Below, piece by piece: positions 8,283-16,612 of a stretch of DNA of 59,398 bases. Both the position numbers and the translations under genes were made by a program. The notes under the pieces were generated by a model, which saw nothing but the letters and a program-made list of their open reading frames with translations, had not been told where the DNA came from and did not search any database. Each line of letters opens with the position of its first letter. The first letter of the stretch is position 1. Source of the DNA: Chromobacterium vaccinii (GTDB taxonomy: Bacteria; Pseudomonadota; Gammaproteobacteria; Burkholderiales; Chromobacteriaceae); the NCBI RefSeq assembly GCF_000971335.1, contig NZ_JZJL01000029.1:1-59398 (forward strand), written 5' to 3'.

Positions 8283-10043
8283 CTACGCCGGCGCACCGGC
8301 ATTGTTGCGCGGCAGATGCATGGACAGCAGCTGTTCCAGTTGGGAGAAACTGAACGGTTTTTCCAGCTTGCCTGCCAGCAGCGCGCTGCGGGCGTCGTTG
8401 AACTCTTGCTGGAACGCCGTCATGCCGATGATGGGCGTATGCTGATTCGGGCCGAAGCGGCGGGCAGCCTCGGCAACTTCATAGCCGCTGGCCGCGCCGA
8501 CTTGCAGGTCTATCAGCAGAACGTCGAAGCGGTGGCGCATGACCTGGGCCGCCGCGTCGTTGACCGTGGCGAAGCTGGCCACGCTGTAGCCGTTTTCCTG
8601 CAGCAGCGCGCCGTAGGATTCGCGTATCGGATCGTCGTCGTCCAGCAGCAGGACGCGGTTTTGGCCGCTGCCGGCGGCATCGCTGTTTTCCGGTATGGCA
8701 GCTTCTTGAACCGGCAGGTTCAGCGTGAAGGTGGTGCCGCGGCCTTCCTGGCTGTCTACCTCGATCTGGCCGCCGAACAGCGTGACCAGCTCGTGCACGA
8801 TCGCCAACCCGAGGCCGCTGCTGCCGGGGCGGCGCGTTTTGCCGCGGGTGAAGGGGCGAAACAGCTGGACTTTGATGTCCTCGGGAATGCCCACCCCGGT
8901 ATCCGCGACTTTGAGCGTCAGATTTCGGGGGTGATATTCCATTTCCAGGCGGATTTGCCCCTGGTCGGTGTAGCGGATGGCGTTGGACAGCAGGTTCCAC
9001 ATGATTTGGCGCAGCCGGTTGCCGTCCAGCCACAGCATGGGCATCGGCGGCACGGCCACGGTCAACGCCAGGCCTTTGGCCTCGGCATTGCCCTGATGCA
9101 CGGCGATGATGCAGGCCACCAGTTCTTCTATGTCCGTGGCGGCGGGGTCGAGCGCGAGCTGATGGTTTTTCAGCGCGGAGATGTCCATGATGTCCCGCAC
9201 TTGCGCCAGCAGGTAGGCATTGCTCTGCTTGAGGCGGGACAGGTAAGCGTAACCGGGATTGTCGGCAGGGATGCTGTATTCCAGCAGCTCGGTGCAGGTC
9301 TGGATGCTTTGCAGCGGCGAGCGGATTTCGTGGCTGATGGTGGCGAGGAAGGTGTCTCGGGCCAACTCGGTCCGAACCAGCGCGGCCCTGGCCGCCTGCT
9401 CCCGTTCCAGAACCTGTTGCTGCTGCATGGAGTGGCGTTTGATTTCCGCCAGCCGGTGCAGCACGAACCAGAAGATGCCGAGAAAGGCCAGCCAGCACAT
9501 CAGGCCCAGCAGGTACATGGTCTGGTGCCGCTCCACCATGCGCATTTGCTGCACGATCAGGCTGTTTTCCGCGTAGCGGGCCTTGACGCCATAGTCGGCC
9601 AGCAGCGGGCGCATTTGTTCCATGTCGCTCGACAGCTCAAGCGCGTCCTGCTTCGTCCATTGGCGCGGCGGATGCCGGAAGATCTTGGTCAGCAGGTCTT
9701 TGATCTGGTCGAAGCCTTCTATTTTTTCCAGGTCCGCGTTGACCAGCGACGAGCGGGTGAACAGCTGGTATTTGCTTTCGGCGATGGCGTAGCTCTTGTC
9801 GGTCTCCTCGCGGGTGATCTGGCCGGAGTGGTACCGCCAGGCATCCATTTCCAGGCGATTGAAGGTCAGTTGCATCTGCGCCACCATCCAGTACAGATCG
9901 GAAGCCTTGTTGGTGATGGGGCGCTTGATGACCGCAGCGTACAAGGTGAAGGAAATGATCACGGTCGCGAGCAGCGACAGGGCGAGGAAGGCGCGTTCCA
10001 GCCCTCCTATGCTGCTGAGCACGAGACGGAAATAACGAGTCAT
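8283..10043 (-). CDS. Hybrid sensor histidine kinase with receiver domain
   Basis: A 586-residue inner-membrane kinase. Two transmembrane helices (about residues 19-40 and 178-197) flank a helical periplasmic sensor of ~135 residues. Next come a coiled linker, a HisKA domain with ATISHEIRSPLQ (phosphoacceptor His near residue 235), and an ATPase domain with N box (RQIMWNLLSNAIRYT), G1 (ADTGVGIPED) and G2 (SSGLGLAIVHEL). A C-terminal receiver starts near residue 460 with LLLDDDD, carries its phospho-Asp in LLIDLQVG near 512, and keeps Thr and Lys in GMTA and EKPFS. No DNA-binding output, so it must relay to another protein. Its ATG overlaps the stop of the upstream SUOX-fold gene by 4 bp (ATGA), so the two are co-translated and probably act together. 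Confidence 0.92.
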   Translation of the reverse strand: MTRYFRLVLSSIGGLERAFLALSLLATVIISFTLYAAVIKRPITNKASDLYWMVAQMQLTFNRLEMDAWRYHSGQITREETDKSYAIAESKYQLFTRSSLVNADLEKIEGFDQIKDLLTKIFRHPPRQWTKQDALELSSDMEQMRPLLADYGVKARYAENSLIVQQMRMVERHQTMYLLGLMCWLAFLGIFWFVLHRLAEIKRHSMQQQQVLEREQAARAALVRTELARDTFLATISHEIRSPLQSIQTCTELLEYSIPADNPGYAYLSRLKQSNAYLLAQVRDIMDISALKNHQLALDPAATDIEELVACIIAVHQGNAEAKGLALTVAVPPMPMLWLDGNRLRQIMWNLLSNAIRYTDQGQIRLEMEYHPRNLTLKVADTGVGIPEDIKVQLFRPFTRGKTRRPGSSGLGLAIVHELVTLFGGQIEVDSQEGRGTTFTLNLPVQEAAIPENSDAAGSGQNRVLLLDDDDPIRESYGALLQENGYSVASFATVNDAAAQVMRHRFDVLLIDLQVGAASGYEVAEAARRFGPNQHTPIIGMTAFQQEFNDARSALLAGKLEKPFSFSQLEQLLSMHLPRNNAGAPA

Positions 10044-10591
10044 TTGACCTCGATGCGGGTGACTTGCCAGGCGAGTTTGGCGATGAAGATTCCGCTCGTT
10101 TCGGAGGTCGACATGTCTTGAATGGGGTACATCACCCAGAATGGGCCGAAGTCGTTCAGCTGCAGGGGTTTGTTATTCCAGGTTCTGGCCAGAATGACGT
10201 CGTATTTGCTGAAGTCGCTGGCGGGAATGGTGACGTTGTAGTTGTCTTCGCCATAAAACTTGATCTGGCGGCCTTGCGCGCCGACCTTGGCCAGCAGCTC
10301 CCGCACCAGCGGCCCGCGGAAAGTGCCCTTGGGCGTCCAGTCGGTCGCCGTGCTGATTTCGCGCATCGGCAGCGCGTTGAATTCGGCTTCGCTGAAGACG
10401 TAATTGCGGGCGGGCTGATTGGTGAATTTGCCGATATTGCCGCTGATCGTGAGCGTGACGCCGGCGGCCCGAGCCATTGGGGCGAGAGAGAGCAGGCTGG
10501 CGGCGAGAAACAAGATCGGGGGAAAGAGCCGGCTGATTGCTGATTTGGCGCGCGCGCGCTGGCTGGTGGTCGTGTTGGAATTCATGTTCAT
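10040..10591 (-). CDS. Periplasmic SUOX-fold (molybdopterin-binding-like) protein lacking cysteine
   Basis: The product has a Sec signal peptide (FPPILFLAASLLSLAPMARA) and a ~135-residue domain resembling the oxidoreductase molybdopterin-binding fold: LTISGNIGKF, FSEAEFNALPMREISTATDWTPKGTFRGPLVRELL, then NVTIPASDFSKYDVILA and FGPFWVMYPI. The mature chain has no Cys, so it lacks the Mo-coordinating Cys of sulfite oxidase-type enzymes and is unlikely to be catalytic as such. AAGG about 7 bp upstream favours the ATG at 10591 over the longer 10666 form. Its stop overlaps the start of the hybrid kinase, suggesting it feeds signal to that kinase's periplasmic domain. Ligand and role are inference. 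Confidence 0.8.
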   Translation of the reverse strand: MNMNSNTTTSQRARAKSAISRLFPPILFLAASLLSLAPMARAAGVTLTISGNIGKFTNQPARNYVFSEAEFNALPMREISTATDWTPKGTFRGPLVRELLAKVGAQGRQIKFYGEDNYNVTIPASDFSKYDVILARTWNNKPLQLNDFGPFWVMYPIQDMSTSETSGIFIAKLAWQVTRIEVK

Positions 10592-10724
10592 CTGCTGCCT
10601 TGACGTCTGACTTGGGCGAAGTATGCGCGATGCTGCCGCGAGCAAGGCGGAGCGCATATTATGCATTTGATCTAAACGACCACAAGAGGAAAATGGCCTA
10701 GCTAGTTAGAAAGGACAGGTGGGG

Positions 10725-10758
10725 GCGGCGACAGGCCGGCGCGTCGGCCTGTCGCCGC
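10725..10758. terminator. Strong hairpin downstream of ppk2
   Basis: GCGGCGACAGGCCG and CGGCCTGTCGCCGC form a perfect 14-bp stem with a 6-nt loop, 11 bp past the ppk2 stop. No T tract follows on either strand, so it may protect the transcript end rather than terminate by itself. Confidence 0.55.
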
Positions 10759-10768
10759 GATGGACCGC

Positions 10769-11770
10769 TCAGAAACTCAGCGCGTCATGCTCCTCCCGGC
10801 CCAGCATGGCGGATGGTTCCCCGACGATCAGAGGATCGGACGCATGGGCCACGCGCGGGTCTTTGCCGGGGTAGTCCAGCCGCGACAGGAAGTGGCGGAT
10901 GCAATTGAGGCGGGCGCGTTTCTTGTCATCCGACTTCACCACCGTCCAGGGCGCGTCGCCAGTGTGGGTATGGAAGAACATCGCCTGTTTGGCCGAGGTG
11001 TAGTCATCCCACTTGTCCAGCGATTGTATGTCGATCGGCGACAGCTTCCAGTGCTTCAGCGGATCGTCGCGCCGCGAGATGAAGCGGCGCAGCTGTTCTT
11101 CGCGGCTGACCGAGAACCAGAATTTGAACAGGCGTATGCCGCTGTTGACCAGCATCCGCTCCAGTTGCGGCGTCTGGCGCATGAATTCCAGGTAGTCGTG
11201 GGGCGAGCAGAAGCCCATCACCCGTTCGACGCCGGCGCGGTTGTACCAGGACCGGTCGAAGAACACGATCTCTCCGGCGCTGGGCAAGTGGGCGATGTAG
11301 CGCTGGAAATACCATTGGCCGCGCTCCAGGTCCGACGGCTTTTCCAGCGCCACCACCCGCGCGCCGCGCGGGTTCAGGTGTTCCATGTAGCGCTTGATGG
11401 TGCCGCCCTTGCCGGCGGCGTCGCGTCCTTCGAACAGGATCACGATCTTCTGCCCGGTTTCCTTGACCCAGTTTTGCACTTTCAAGAGCTCGATCTGCAA
11501 CTCCTGCTTCAGCCGCTCGTATTCGGCGCGGCGCATCCGGGTGTGGTAGGGGTAGTCGGCGGGCAATTCGGCGCTGATGCTGTCTTCGTCGCTGCCGTGG
11601 GGCGCCTGCGCCACCTGCAGAGCCATCGGCTGCCGGCTGGTCTGTTCGATGATCTGGACCGATTCGTCGTGCACGCGCTGGAGATTGCGCTCGCGCGCCG
11701 ATTGGCGGCGTGGTTTGGCCGTGGCGTCGGGTTCGGCGGGGGCGGTGATGGGGTCGGTGTCTTGCGTCAC
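10769..11770 (-). CDS. ppk2: Polyphosphate kinase 2
   Basis: A 333-residue single-domain PPK2, which uses polyphosphate to phosphorylate nucleoside diphosphates (or makes polyphosphate from them). Walker A is FEGRDAAGKGGTIKR at about residue 110-125, Walker B is FFDRSWYNRAGVER at about 168-181, and the lid region shows QTPQLERMLVNSGIRLFKFWFSVSREEQ. Length and architecture fit class I short PPK2. The start is a GTG at 11770 preceded by GGGA 9 bp upstream. It is followed by a strong hairpin and appears monocistronic. GDP versus ADP preference cannot be read from the sequence. Confidence 0.93.
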   Translation of the reverse strand: MTQDTDPITAPAEPDATAKPRRQSARERNLQRVHDESVQIIEQTSRQPMALQVAQAPHGSDEDSISAELPADYPYHTRMRRAEYERLKQELQIELLKVQNWVKETGQKIVILFEGRDAAGKGGTIKRYMEHLNPRGARVVALEKPSDLERGQWYFQRYIAHLPSAGEIVFFDRSWYNRAGVERVMGFCSPHDYLEFMRQTPQLERMLVNSGIRLFKFWFSVSREEQLRRFISRRDDPLKHWKLSPIDIQSLDKWDDYTSAKQAMFFHTHTGDAPWTVVKSDDKKRARLNCIRHFLSRLDYPGKDPRVAHASDPLIVGEPSAMLGREEHDALSF

Positions 11771-11984
11771 GGCTGTTTTCCCATGGTTTTTACATGGTTT
11801 TATCGTACGCCGGCCGGATTGACGTGTCGATGGCGTGAAGAGTGGGTTTTCCTTTCATCCATGGATATGCGGTTCGGACGGCCGGGGCATGGACGCCGGC
11901 TGGTTTGAATCTTCTCGGGAGAGCATCAGGCGCGGCAGGCCCGCCAATGCGGCGAATGCCGGAGATGCGGAGGAGAAGGATTAT

Positions 11985-12300
11985 CGGGAGGGAGAGCGCT
12001 GGGGCGGCAGCCTGCCGGCTGCTGACGCCGTTTCTGGACGAGCAGAAGGGAAGGCTGGGCGCCAAACTGACCCGGCGCCGGCACCGGCGTCGCCTGCCAG
12101 CTGGCCAATCCTTACGATGAGGATCTGGTTTATCTCGGCGTCGGCCTGAACCATCCCAATGAAGTGTGTTTCTACCCGGACAGCGGCAAGGCGCTGGCGC
12201 ACGGTGGGTTATCTGCGGGAGGGCGAGCCGGACATGCTTATAATCTTGGACTTTATCAAGCGCGTGGGACCGCCCCGGCCGGCGCTGCCTTGCGTCCGGT
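11985..12300 (+). pseudogene. Frameshifted remnant of an unrecognised gene
   Basis: Protein-like sequence runs on across three frames. Frame 1 gives RLLTPFLDEQKGRLGAKLT (12016-12072); frame 2 takes over with GTGVACQLANPYDEDLVYLG and continues as VGLNHPNEVCFYPDSGKALA (12083-12200); frame 3 carries TVGYLREGEPDMLIILDFIK (12202-12261). Each segment stops making sense where the next begins, as expected after two single-base indels. No start codon with a ribosome site is visible and the 3' end runs into the convergent gene at 12317. I do not recognise the parent family. A short spurious coincidence is possible but unlikely given how the segments join. Confidence 0.55.
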
Positions 12301-12316
12301 CCGGGGGCGGATGGAT

Positions 12317-13069
12317 TCAGCGGGCGCGTTTCTGCTTGCGCATTTTCACCCAGCGCACCAGCGCGTGGCCGACGGCCAGCGGCGACAGCGGCACCAGCGC
12401 CAGCAGGCCATCGCCCTGGCGGTAGCCGGGGTTGACGCTGAGGAAGAAGCGGTCGGACGGCTTGGTGGAGTTCTGCCAGAGCTGATGGTCGTCCTTGCCT
12501 TCGCGGGTCAGGATGCCCAGATTGGCGATAAAGGGACGGTCCGGCGACACCGGCGTGATGTTGAAGCTGGCGAACAGTTCGCAGGCCTTGGCCGCCAGCG
12601 GGTGGCGGTTGTCCTGGCCGGGCGCGGGCCAGAAACGGTGGGAAAAACGGTGGAGCACCGCGTAGCTGGACGGGTGCAGCATCACGCCGAAGAAATACAG
12701 AGGGCGCAGCGGGTGTTGCAGCCAGTGGTACATCACTTGCCGCATCAGGAAGGTGATGTTGCTGTTCTTGCCGCGGAACTCCTTGTACAACCCGGACTGG
12801 GCGCGCAGCACGCTGCAGGTGCGCCCGCCTATCTGGCGGCGGAAGCGGTGCATGGTGCAGTAGCCCACCAGGCGGCCGGTTTCATCCCGGTGCAGGAGCA
12901 GGCTGCTGTGCTCGGAGGGCGGAGCCATCACCAGATTGGCGAAGGTGGGAAGGTCGGTGCCGGCGAAGATGGCGTCGTGGACCTGGAACAGTTCGCGCGC
13001 CAATGCTTCCCTTTCATGGTCGGGCAGCCTGGCGGGTTCCACACGGATGGATTGAGCGATGCGGGCCAT
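12317..13069 (-). CDS. Hypothetical protein, possibly GNAT-fold
   Basis: A 250-residue cytosolic protein I cannot place firmly. Residues 58-90 (SSLLLHRDETGRLVGYCTMHRFRR) look like beta strands 2-4 of a GNAT acyltransferase, followed by LRAQSGLYKEFRGKNSNITFLMRQVMYHWL, which could be the acyl-CoA-facing helix, and RPLYFFGVMLHPSSYAVLHRF, which matches the usual GNAT C-terminal pattern. The C terminus is basic (WVKMRKQKRAR). AGGGG 7 bp before the ATG supports the start. The promoter region upstream (13100-13220) is strikingly AT-rich. No operon partner. Confidence 0.75.
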   Translation of the reverse strand: MARIAQSIRVEPARLPDHEREALARELFQVHDAIFAGTDLPTFANLVMAPPSEHSSLLLHRDETGRLVGYCTMHRFRRQIGGRTCSVLRAQSGLYKEFRGKNSNITFLMRQVMYHWLQHPLRPLYFFGVMLHPSSYAVLHRFSHRFWPAPGQDNRHPLAAKACELFASFNITPVSPDRPFIANLGILTREGKDDHQLWQNSTKPSDRFFLSVNPGYRQGDGLLALVPLSPLAVGHALVRWVKMRKQKRAR

Positions 13070-13306
13070 TTCATACCCCTTTGTGCGTTGCAGCAGAGAA
13101 ATGGCGGCATGGTAGAAATCAGCGGAAAGAGGCGCTACTGTACTTTATTACTATGAATTTGACATTTTATTTTAATAATAAAAATGTCTATTGGTTTCAG
13201 TTTCTTATAAAGCGACAGTATGAATTAAGGCAAGGTCAATTGCCTGTTTGTACAGGCGGCCGGCCAGACGGCTTGCTCCGCGCGCAGCATCCGGCTACGT
13301 CTTAAA

Positions 13307-13416
13307 AGCCGCTGACAAAACCTCGTGGAGAACCTGAGGCGAGGCGCGCCGACGCAGACAGCGCAAGCCGTACGAAAAGTCGACGCAATGCAGCATCAGG
13401 GGTTTTGTCGGCGGCT
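13307..13416. repeat. MITE-like element with 18-bp terminal inverted repeats
   Basis: AGCCGCTGACAAAACCTC at the left end matches the reverse complement of GGGGTTTTGTCGGCGGCT at the right end in 16 of 18 positions. The 74-bp interior has GAGGCGAGGCGCGCC, GACGCAGACAGCGC and CCGTACG, an internal style reminiscent of small dispersed repeats of Neisseriales. No ORF lies inside. Only one copy is present in this window, so mobility and copy number are inferred. It sits between two minus-strand genes and could also end the upstream GhrA-type transcript. Confidence 0.55.
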
Positions 13417-13437
13417 CTAAATGAGCGTCGACAGGCG

Positions 13438-14364
13438 CTAGTAGCCCTGGCTTCTCACCACCAGGCCATCGGCCTCCATGCCGGCGGCCAGCTTGCGCAG
13501 GTTAGCCGCGATCTGTTCCACCGCCTGCTGGCGCAGCGTGATCGCCGCGATGTGCGGCGTGATGGCGACCGAGGGGTGCTGCCACAGGGGATGCCCGTGC
13601 GGCAGGGGCTCCTGGGCGAACACGTCCAGCTGCGCGCAGCGGATGTGGCCGTTGTTGAGCAGGGCCAGCAGGGCGTCCTGGTCCAGCAGGTCGCCCCGGC
13701 CGGCGTTGATCAGCATGGAGCCCGGCGGCATCAGCGACAGCCGCTCTCCGTTGAGCAGGCCCTGGGTCTGGGGCGTGGACGGCAGCACGCAGGCCAGCAC
13801 ATCGCTGTTTTCCAGCAGCTTTTCCAGGCCGGCGTCGCCATGCAGGCTGCGCACATGGTGGATGTGCTTGGGGCTGCGGCTCCAGCCGCTGACTTGATAA
13901 CCGTCCTTGCTCAGCGCCTTGGCCGCCGCCGAGCCTATCTCCCCCAGGCCCAGGATGCCGACGCGGATGTCGCCGGGCAGGCGCGGCGCCAGCATCCGCC
14001 ATTGTCCCGCCGCCTGCTGCCGGCGGTAGATGTCCATATTGCGCTGGTAGCCCAGCACGCCGTAGCGGATGTATTCGGTCATCTGGGCCGCCATGCCGCT
14101 GTCCAGCAGGCGATAGAGCGGCAGATCGGCCGGCAGATCGGGCCGGGACAGCAGCTTGTCCACGCCGGCGCCCAGCGCGAACACCGCCCGCAGCTTGGGC
14201 AGGCGGGCGATCAGCCCATCGGGCAGGCCCCAGGCGATCAGGTGGCGGACTTGGCCGAGATCGGCTTGGTCCAGGCTGGCGAAGCTTTCCTCCGGCATGG
14301 CCGCCCGGAACAGGTCGAGGTAGGCGGCGACTTCCTTGGGATTGGGCGTGTGTACGAGGATCAT
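13438..14364 (-). CDS. ghrA: Glyoxylate/hydroxypyruvate reductase A
   Basis: A 308-residue member of the D-2-hydroxyacid dehydrogenase family, close in length and motifs to E. coli GhrA, which reduces glyoxylate and hydroxypyruvate with NADPH. The Rossmann motif is VGILGLGEIGSAAAKAL at about residues 138-154, with SRSP after the second strand, favouring NADPH. Catalytic residues are visible: Arg in INAGRGDLLDQ, Glu in LDVFAQEPLP and His in VAITPHIAA. It is divergent from the HAD gene at 14542. A related 2-ketoacid reductase activity cannot be excluded. Confidence 0.9.
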   Translation of the reverse strand: MILVHTPNPKEVAAYLDLFRAAMPEESFASLDQADLGQVRHLIAWGLPDGLIARLPKLRAVFALGAGVDKLLSRPDLPADLPLYRLLDSGMAAQMTEYIRYGVLGYQRNMDIYRRQQAAGQWRMLAPRLPGDIRVGILGLGEIGSAAAKALSKDGYQVSGWSRSPKHIHHVRSLHGDAGLEKLLENSDVLACVLPSTPQTQGLLNGERLSLMPPGSMLINAGRGDLLDQDALLALLNNGHIRCAQLDVFAQEPLPHGHPLWQHPSVAITPHIAAITLRQQAVEQIAANLRKLAAGMEADGLVVRSQGY

Positions 14365-14541
14365 GGCGATTGCGGCTTGTTGTGATTATGCCTGCAGTAT
14401 ACATCGGCGTTCGGCCGGCAAGGCCAGCGGCGGGCACTCGCCTGCCGGTGTTGTCGGGGCGTAAGGACAAACCGCAATCCGTTGCCGGCCCCGTGCCGCC
14501 TCCCTATACCGGAAGCATCATCCGGCTATCGGGGAAACGCG

Positions 14542-15768
14542 ATGGAGACTGACGATATCGGCGGCTTGGCGGCGGCTAGTCTGGGGAAGATGGCCGATGC
14601 GGCCGGCATCCTGCCCGGGGGCTGGCTATTGGCCAGCGATGTGGAGGGGCCGCTGTTCTTGGGGGATTTCATCGCCGAGGCGTTGTCCGCCTGCCTGGCG
14701 CCGCCGGCGGGCGGGATCGATGCCGAGCCGTCGTATGGCCAGATCCTGTACGCCGAGGGCTATGCGGCTTTCAGCGCCGATACCGAGGTCTCGCGGCGGC
14801 CGGGAGGCGCCAGGCGCCGCGAGACGCGGCCCGAGGGCGGCTACACGCTGGCGCAGGAGGGCACCGACACTATCTTCGCCTTGCCCCTGCTGCTGGCGGC
14901 CGGCGCCGATTACGCTTACCTGGAGCGATTGGCGCTGGGGTCGCGGGAGACGCCGGGCGCGGCCGAGATGGCGCTGCGGCTGGACGAGATGGGCTGGCAG
15001 CGGGCGGGCATCACCACGGCGCCGCAGCAGCCTTACCGGGCGGTGGCCGAGCGGTGCGGCTGGCTGTCGCCTGGCCGGCTGCTGGGCTCGCCGTTTCCTT
15101 TGCGGGAGGCTGAGGCGCTGCTGCGCCGGCTTGGCCGCTGGGATGTCGAAATCGCTTGGGTGAGGGCTTATCTGCGCGAGGCCTACGAGCTGATAGACCG
15201 CGAGTCCGAGGTGTGGATGGACGGCTCGACGCGGAGGCGGCATTTTTCGGATGCCGGCAGGAAACGGCTGCGGCAGCGGTTTCGCCGCCTGTACCGCGAA
15301 GAGCTGGGCATTTCCTACACGCATGGCGAGAGGGCGGCCCGCCCCGCCTTCACCGCGCTGGGCCGGATCGTCGAGGCCTGCGCCATGGTGGGCGACCGCG
15401 CGAAGGCCGCGCTGGCGCTGACCCTGGCGCGCCGCGCCGGCGGTCCGGACCGCCTGGTGACGATGGGCGACGGCGCCAACGATGCGGCGATGCTGCGCCG
15501 CGCGCGCTGGTCGATAGGCGTCAACGGGCCGGACGCGGCGCGGGCGGCCCGCATTGGCCTGATCACCGACGACATGCGCCATGCGCTGGTGTTGCTCAGG
15601 CTGATCGGGGAGCAGGCAGGCGGCGTCGATGCCGTCGTCGGCCTGGCCAGGGAGGAGCTGGGCGGCGCTGCGGTGGTGCATCTGGGCGGAGAGGGACTGA
15701 CGCCGCAGCTGGCGGAGCAGCATCGGCAAATGAAGCGGAGGCTGCGCGGTGAGTTCGTCACCTATTGA
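14542..15768 (+). CDS. HAD-superfamily protein related to EhaR
   Basis: A 408-residue cytosolic HAD protein. Motif I is LASDVEGPLF (about residues 29-38), with the first Asp kept but the second carboxylate replaced by Glu-Gly context (DVEG rather than DxD), as in proteins annotated as energy-converting hydrogenase A subunit R (EhaR). Motif IV is MGDGANDAAML near 310-320. No hydrogenase gene is nearby, so the EhaR name reflects homology, not role. The ATG at 14542 is chosen over 14482 because the preceding stretch lacks family character. Its 3' end overlaps the EamA exporter by 20 bp, so the two are probably translated together. Confidence 0.78.
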   Translation: METDDIGGLAAASLGKMADAAGILPGGWLLASDVEGPLFLGDFIAEALSACLAPPAGGIDAEPSYGQILYAEGYAAFSADTEVSRRPGGARRRETRPEGGYTLAQEGTDTIFALPLLLAAGADYAYLERLALGSRETPGAAEMALRLDEMGWQRAGITTAPQQPYRAVAERCGWLSPGRLLGSPFPLREAEALLRRLGRWDVEIAWVRAYLREAYELIDRESEVWMDGSTRRRHFSDAGRKRLRQRFRRLYREELGISYTHGERAARPAFTALGRIVEACAMVGDRAKAALALTLARRAGGPDRLVTMGDGANDAAMLRRARWSIGVNGPDAARAARIGLITDDMRHALVLLRLIGEQAGGVDAVVGLAREELGGAAVVHLGGEGLTPQLAEQHRQMKRRLRGEFVTY

Positions 15769-16612
15769 GGCGACAGGATGGCCCGACAGGGCGCGCGTGC
15801 TGTCCGGCGCCGGATTGGCAGTCTTGTCCATGTGCTGCGTGCAGTTCGGCGCGGCATTGTCGCAATCCGCGACGCAGACGCTGGGCGCGTTGCACGCGAC
15901 AGCCTGGCGCCTGGTGTTCGCCGCCGCGCTGCTGTCGCTGTGGCGGCGTCCGGCCCTGCCGCGGCTGCCTGGCGGCGCATGGCGGGTGCTGCTCGGACTG
16001 GGCCTGGCGATGGCCGGCATGCTGGGAAGCTTTTTCGCGGCCATTCTCACGCTGCCCCAAGGGCTGGCGGTGGCGATCAATCTGCTGGGGCCGCTGCTGC
16101 TGGCATGGCGAACCGACAAGGGGCCCAGGCGCGGCTGGTGGCCGTCGCTGGCGCTGGCCGGCATCCTGGCGCTGGCGCGGCATGGCGAGCGCTGGACGGC
16201 GGATCCGGTCGGCTTGGCCTGGGCGCTGCTGGGCGCGGCGTGCTGGGCGGCTTACATCGCGCTGCTCAGGCGGGCCGGCGATCTTTGCCGCGGCAACGAC
16301 GGCGTGGCCCTGGCTTTGCCGGTGGCCGCCTTGCTCGCCTTGCCGGTTTGCCTGGCCGGCGGCTTGCCTGATGCCGGCGCATTGCCGCGACTGGCGGGAT
16401 TGTCTCTGCTGATGCCCGTGCTGCCGTATCTGTTGGAGCTGGCCGCGCTGCGCCGGATGAGCGCGGCCTCGTTCGGCGTGCTGATGAGCCTGGAGCCGGC
16501 CGTCGCAGTCTTGGCCGGAGCCGCGCTGCTGGGCCAGACGCCCGGACCGCTGCAACTGGCCGGGCTGGCCATGGTGACGGCCGCGAGCCTGGGCGCGCTG
16601 GCCGAATCCTAA
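15749..16612 (+). CDS. EamA/RhtA-type metabolite exporter
   Basis: A 287-residue membrane protein with about ten transmembrane segments arranged as two EamA repeats. The pattern resembles RhtA (threonine/homoserine exporter): LQ-like ends in LSMCCVQFGAALSQSATQTLGAL at the N terminus, and LMSLEPAVAVLAGAALLGQ in the second repeat. It starts with GTG, with GGAG about 9 bp upstream inside the preceding HAD gene; the overlap of 20 bp implies translational coupling. Its 3' end overlaps the convergent Cof-type gene by 4 bp. Substrate unknown; threonine/homoserine is the family precedent. Confidence 0.85.
   Translation: MSSSPIEATGWPDRARVLSGAGLAVLSMCCVQFGAALSQSATQTLGALHATAWRLVFAAALLSLWRRPALPRLPGGAWRVLLGLGLAMAGMLGSFFAAILTLPQGLAVAINLLGPLLLAWRTDKGPRRGWWPSLALAGILALARHGERWTADPVGLAWALLGAACWAAYIALLRRAGDLCRGNDGVALALPVAALLALPVCLAGGLPDAGALPRLAGLSLLMPVLPYLLELAALRRMSAASFGVLMSLEPAVAVLAGAALLGQTPGPLQLAGLAMVTAASLGALAES

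Noticed and set aside
8217-10121. 634-codon plus-strand frame opposite the hybrid kinase
   Set aside because: It mirrors the kinase gene and shows no domain; the kinase motifs are all on the minus strand.
14542-15768. Hydrogenase function for the EhaR-like protein
   Set aside because: No hydrogenase gene is in the window and the match is to the HAD domain only.
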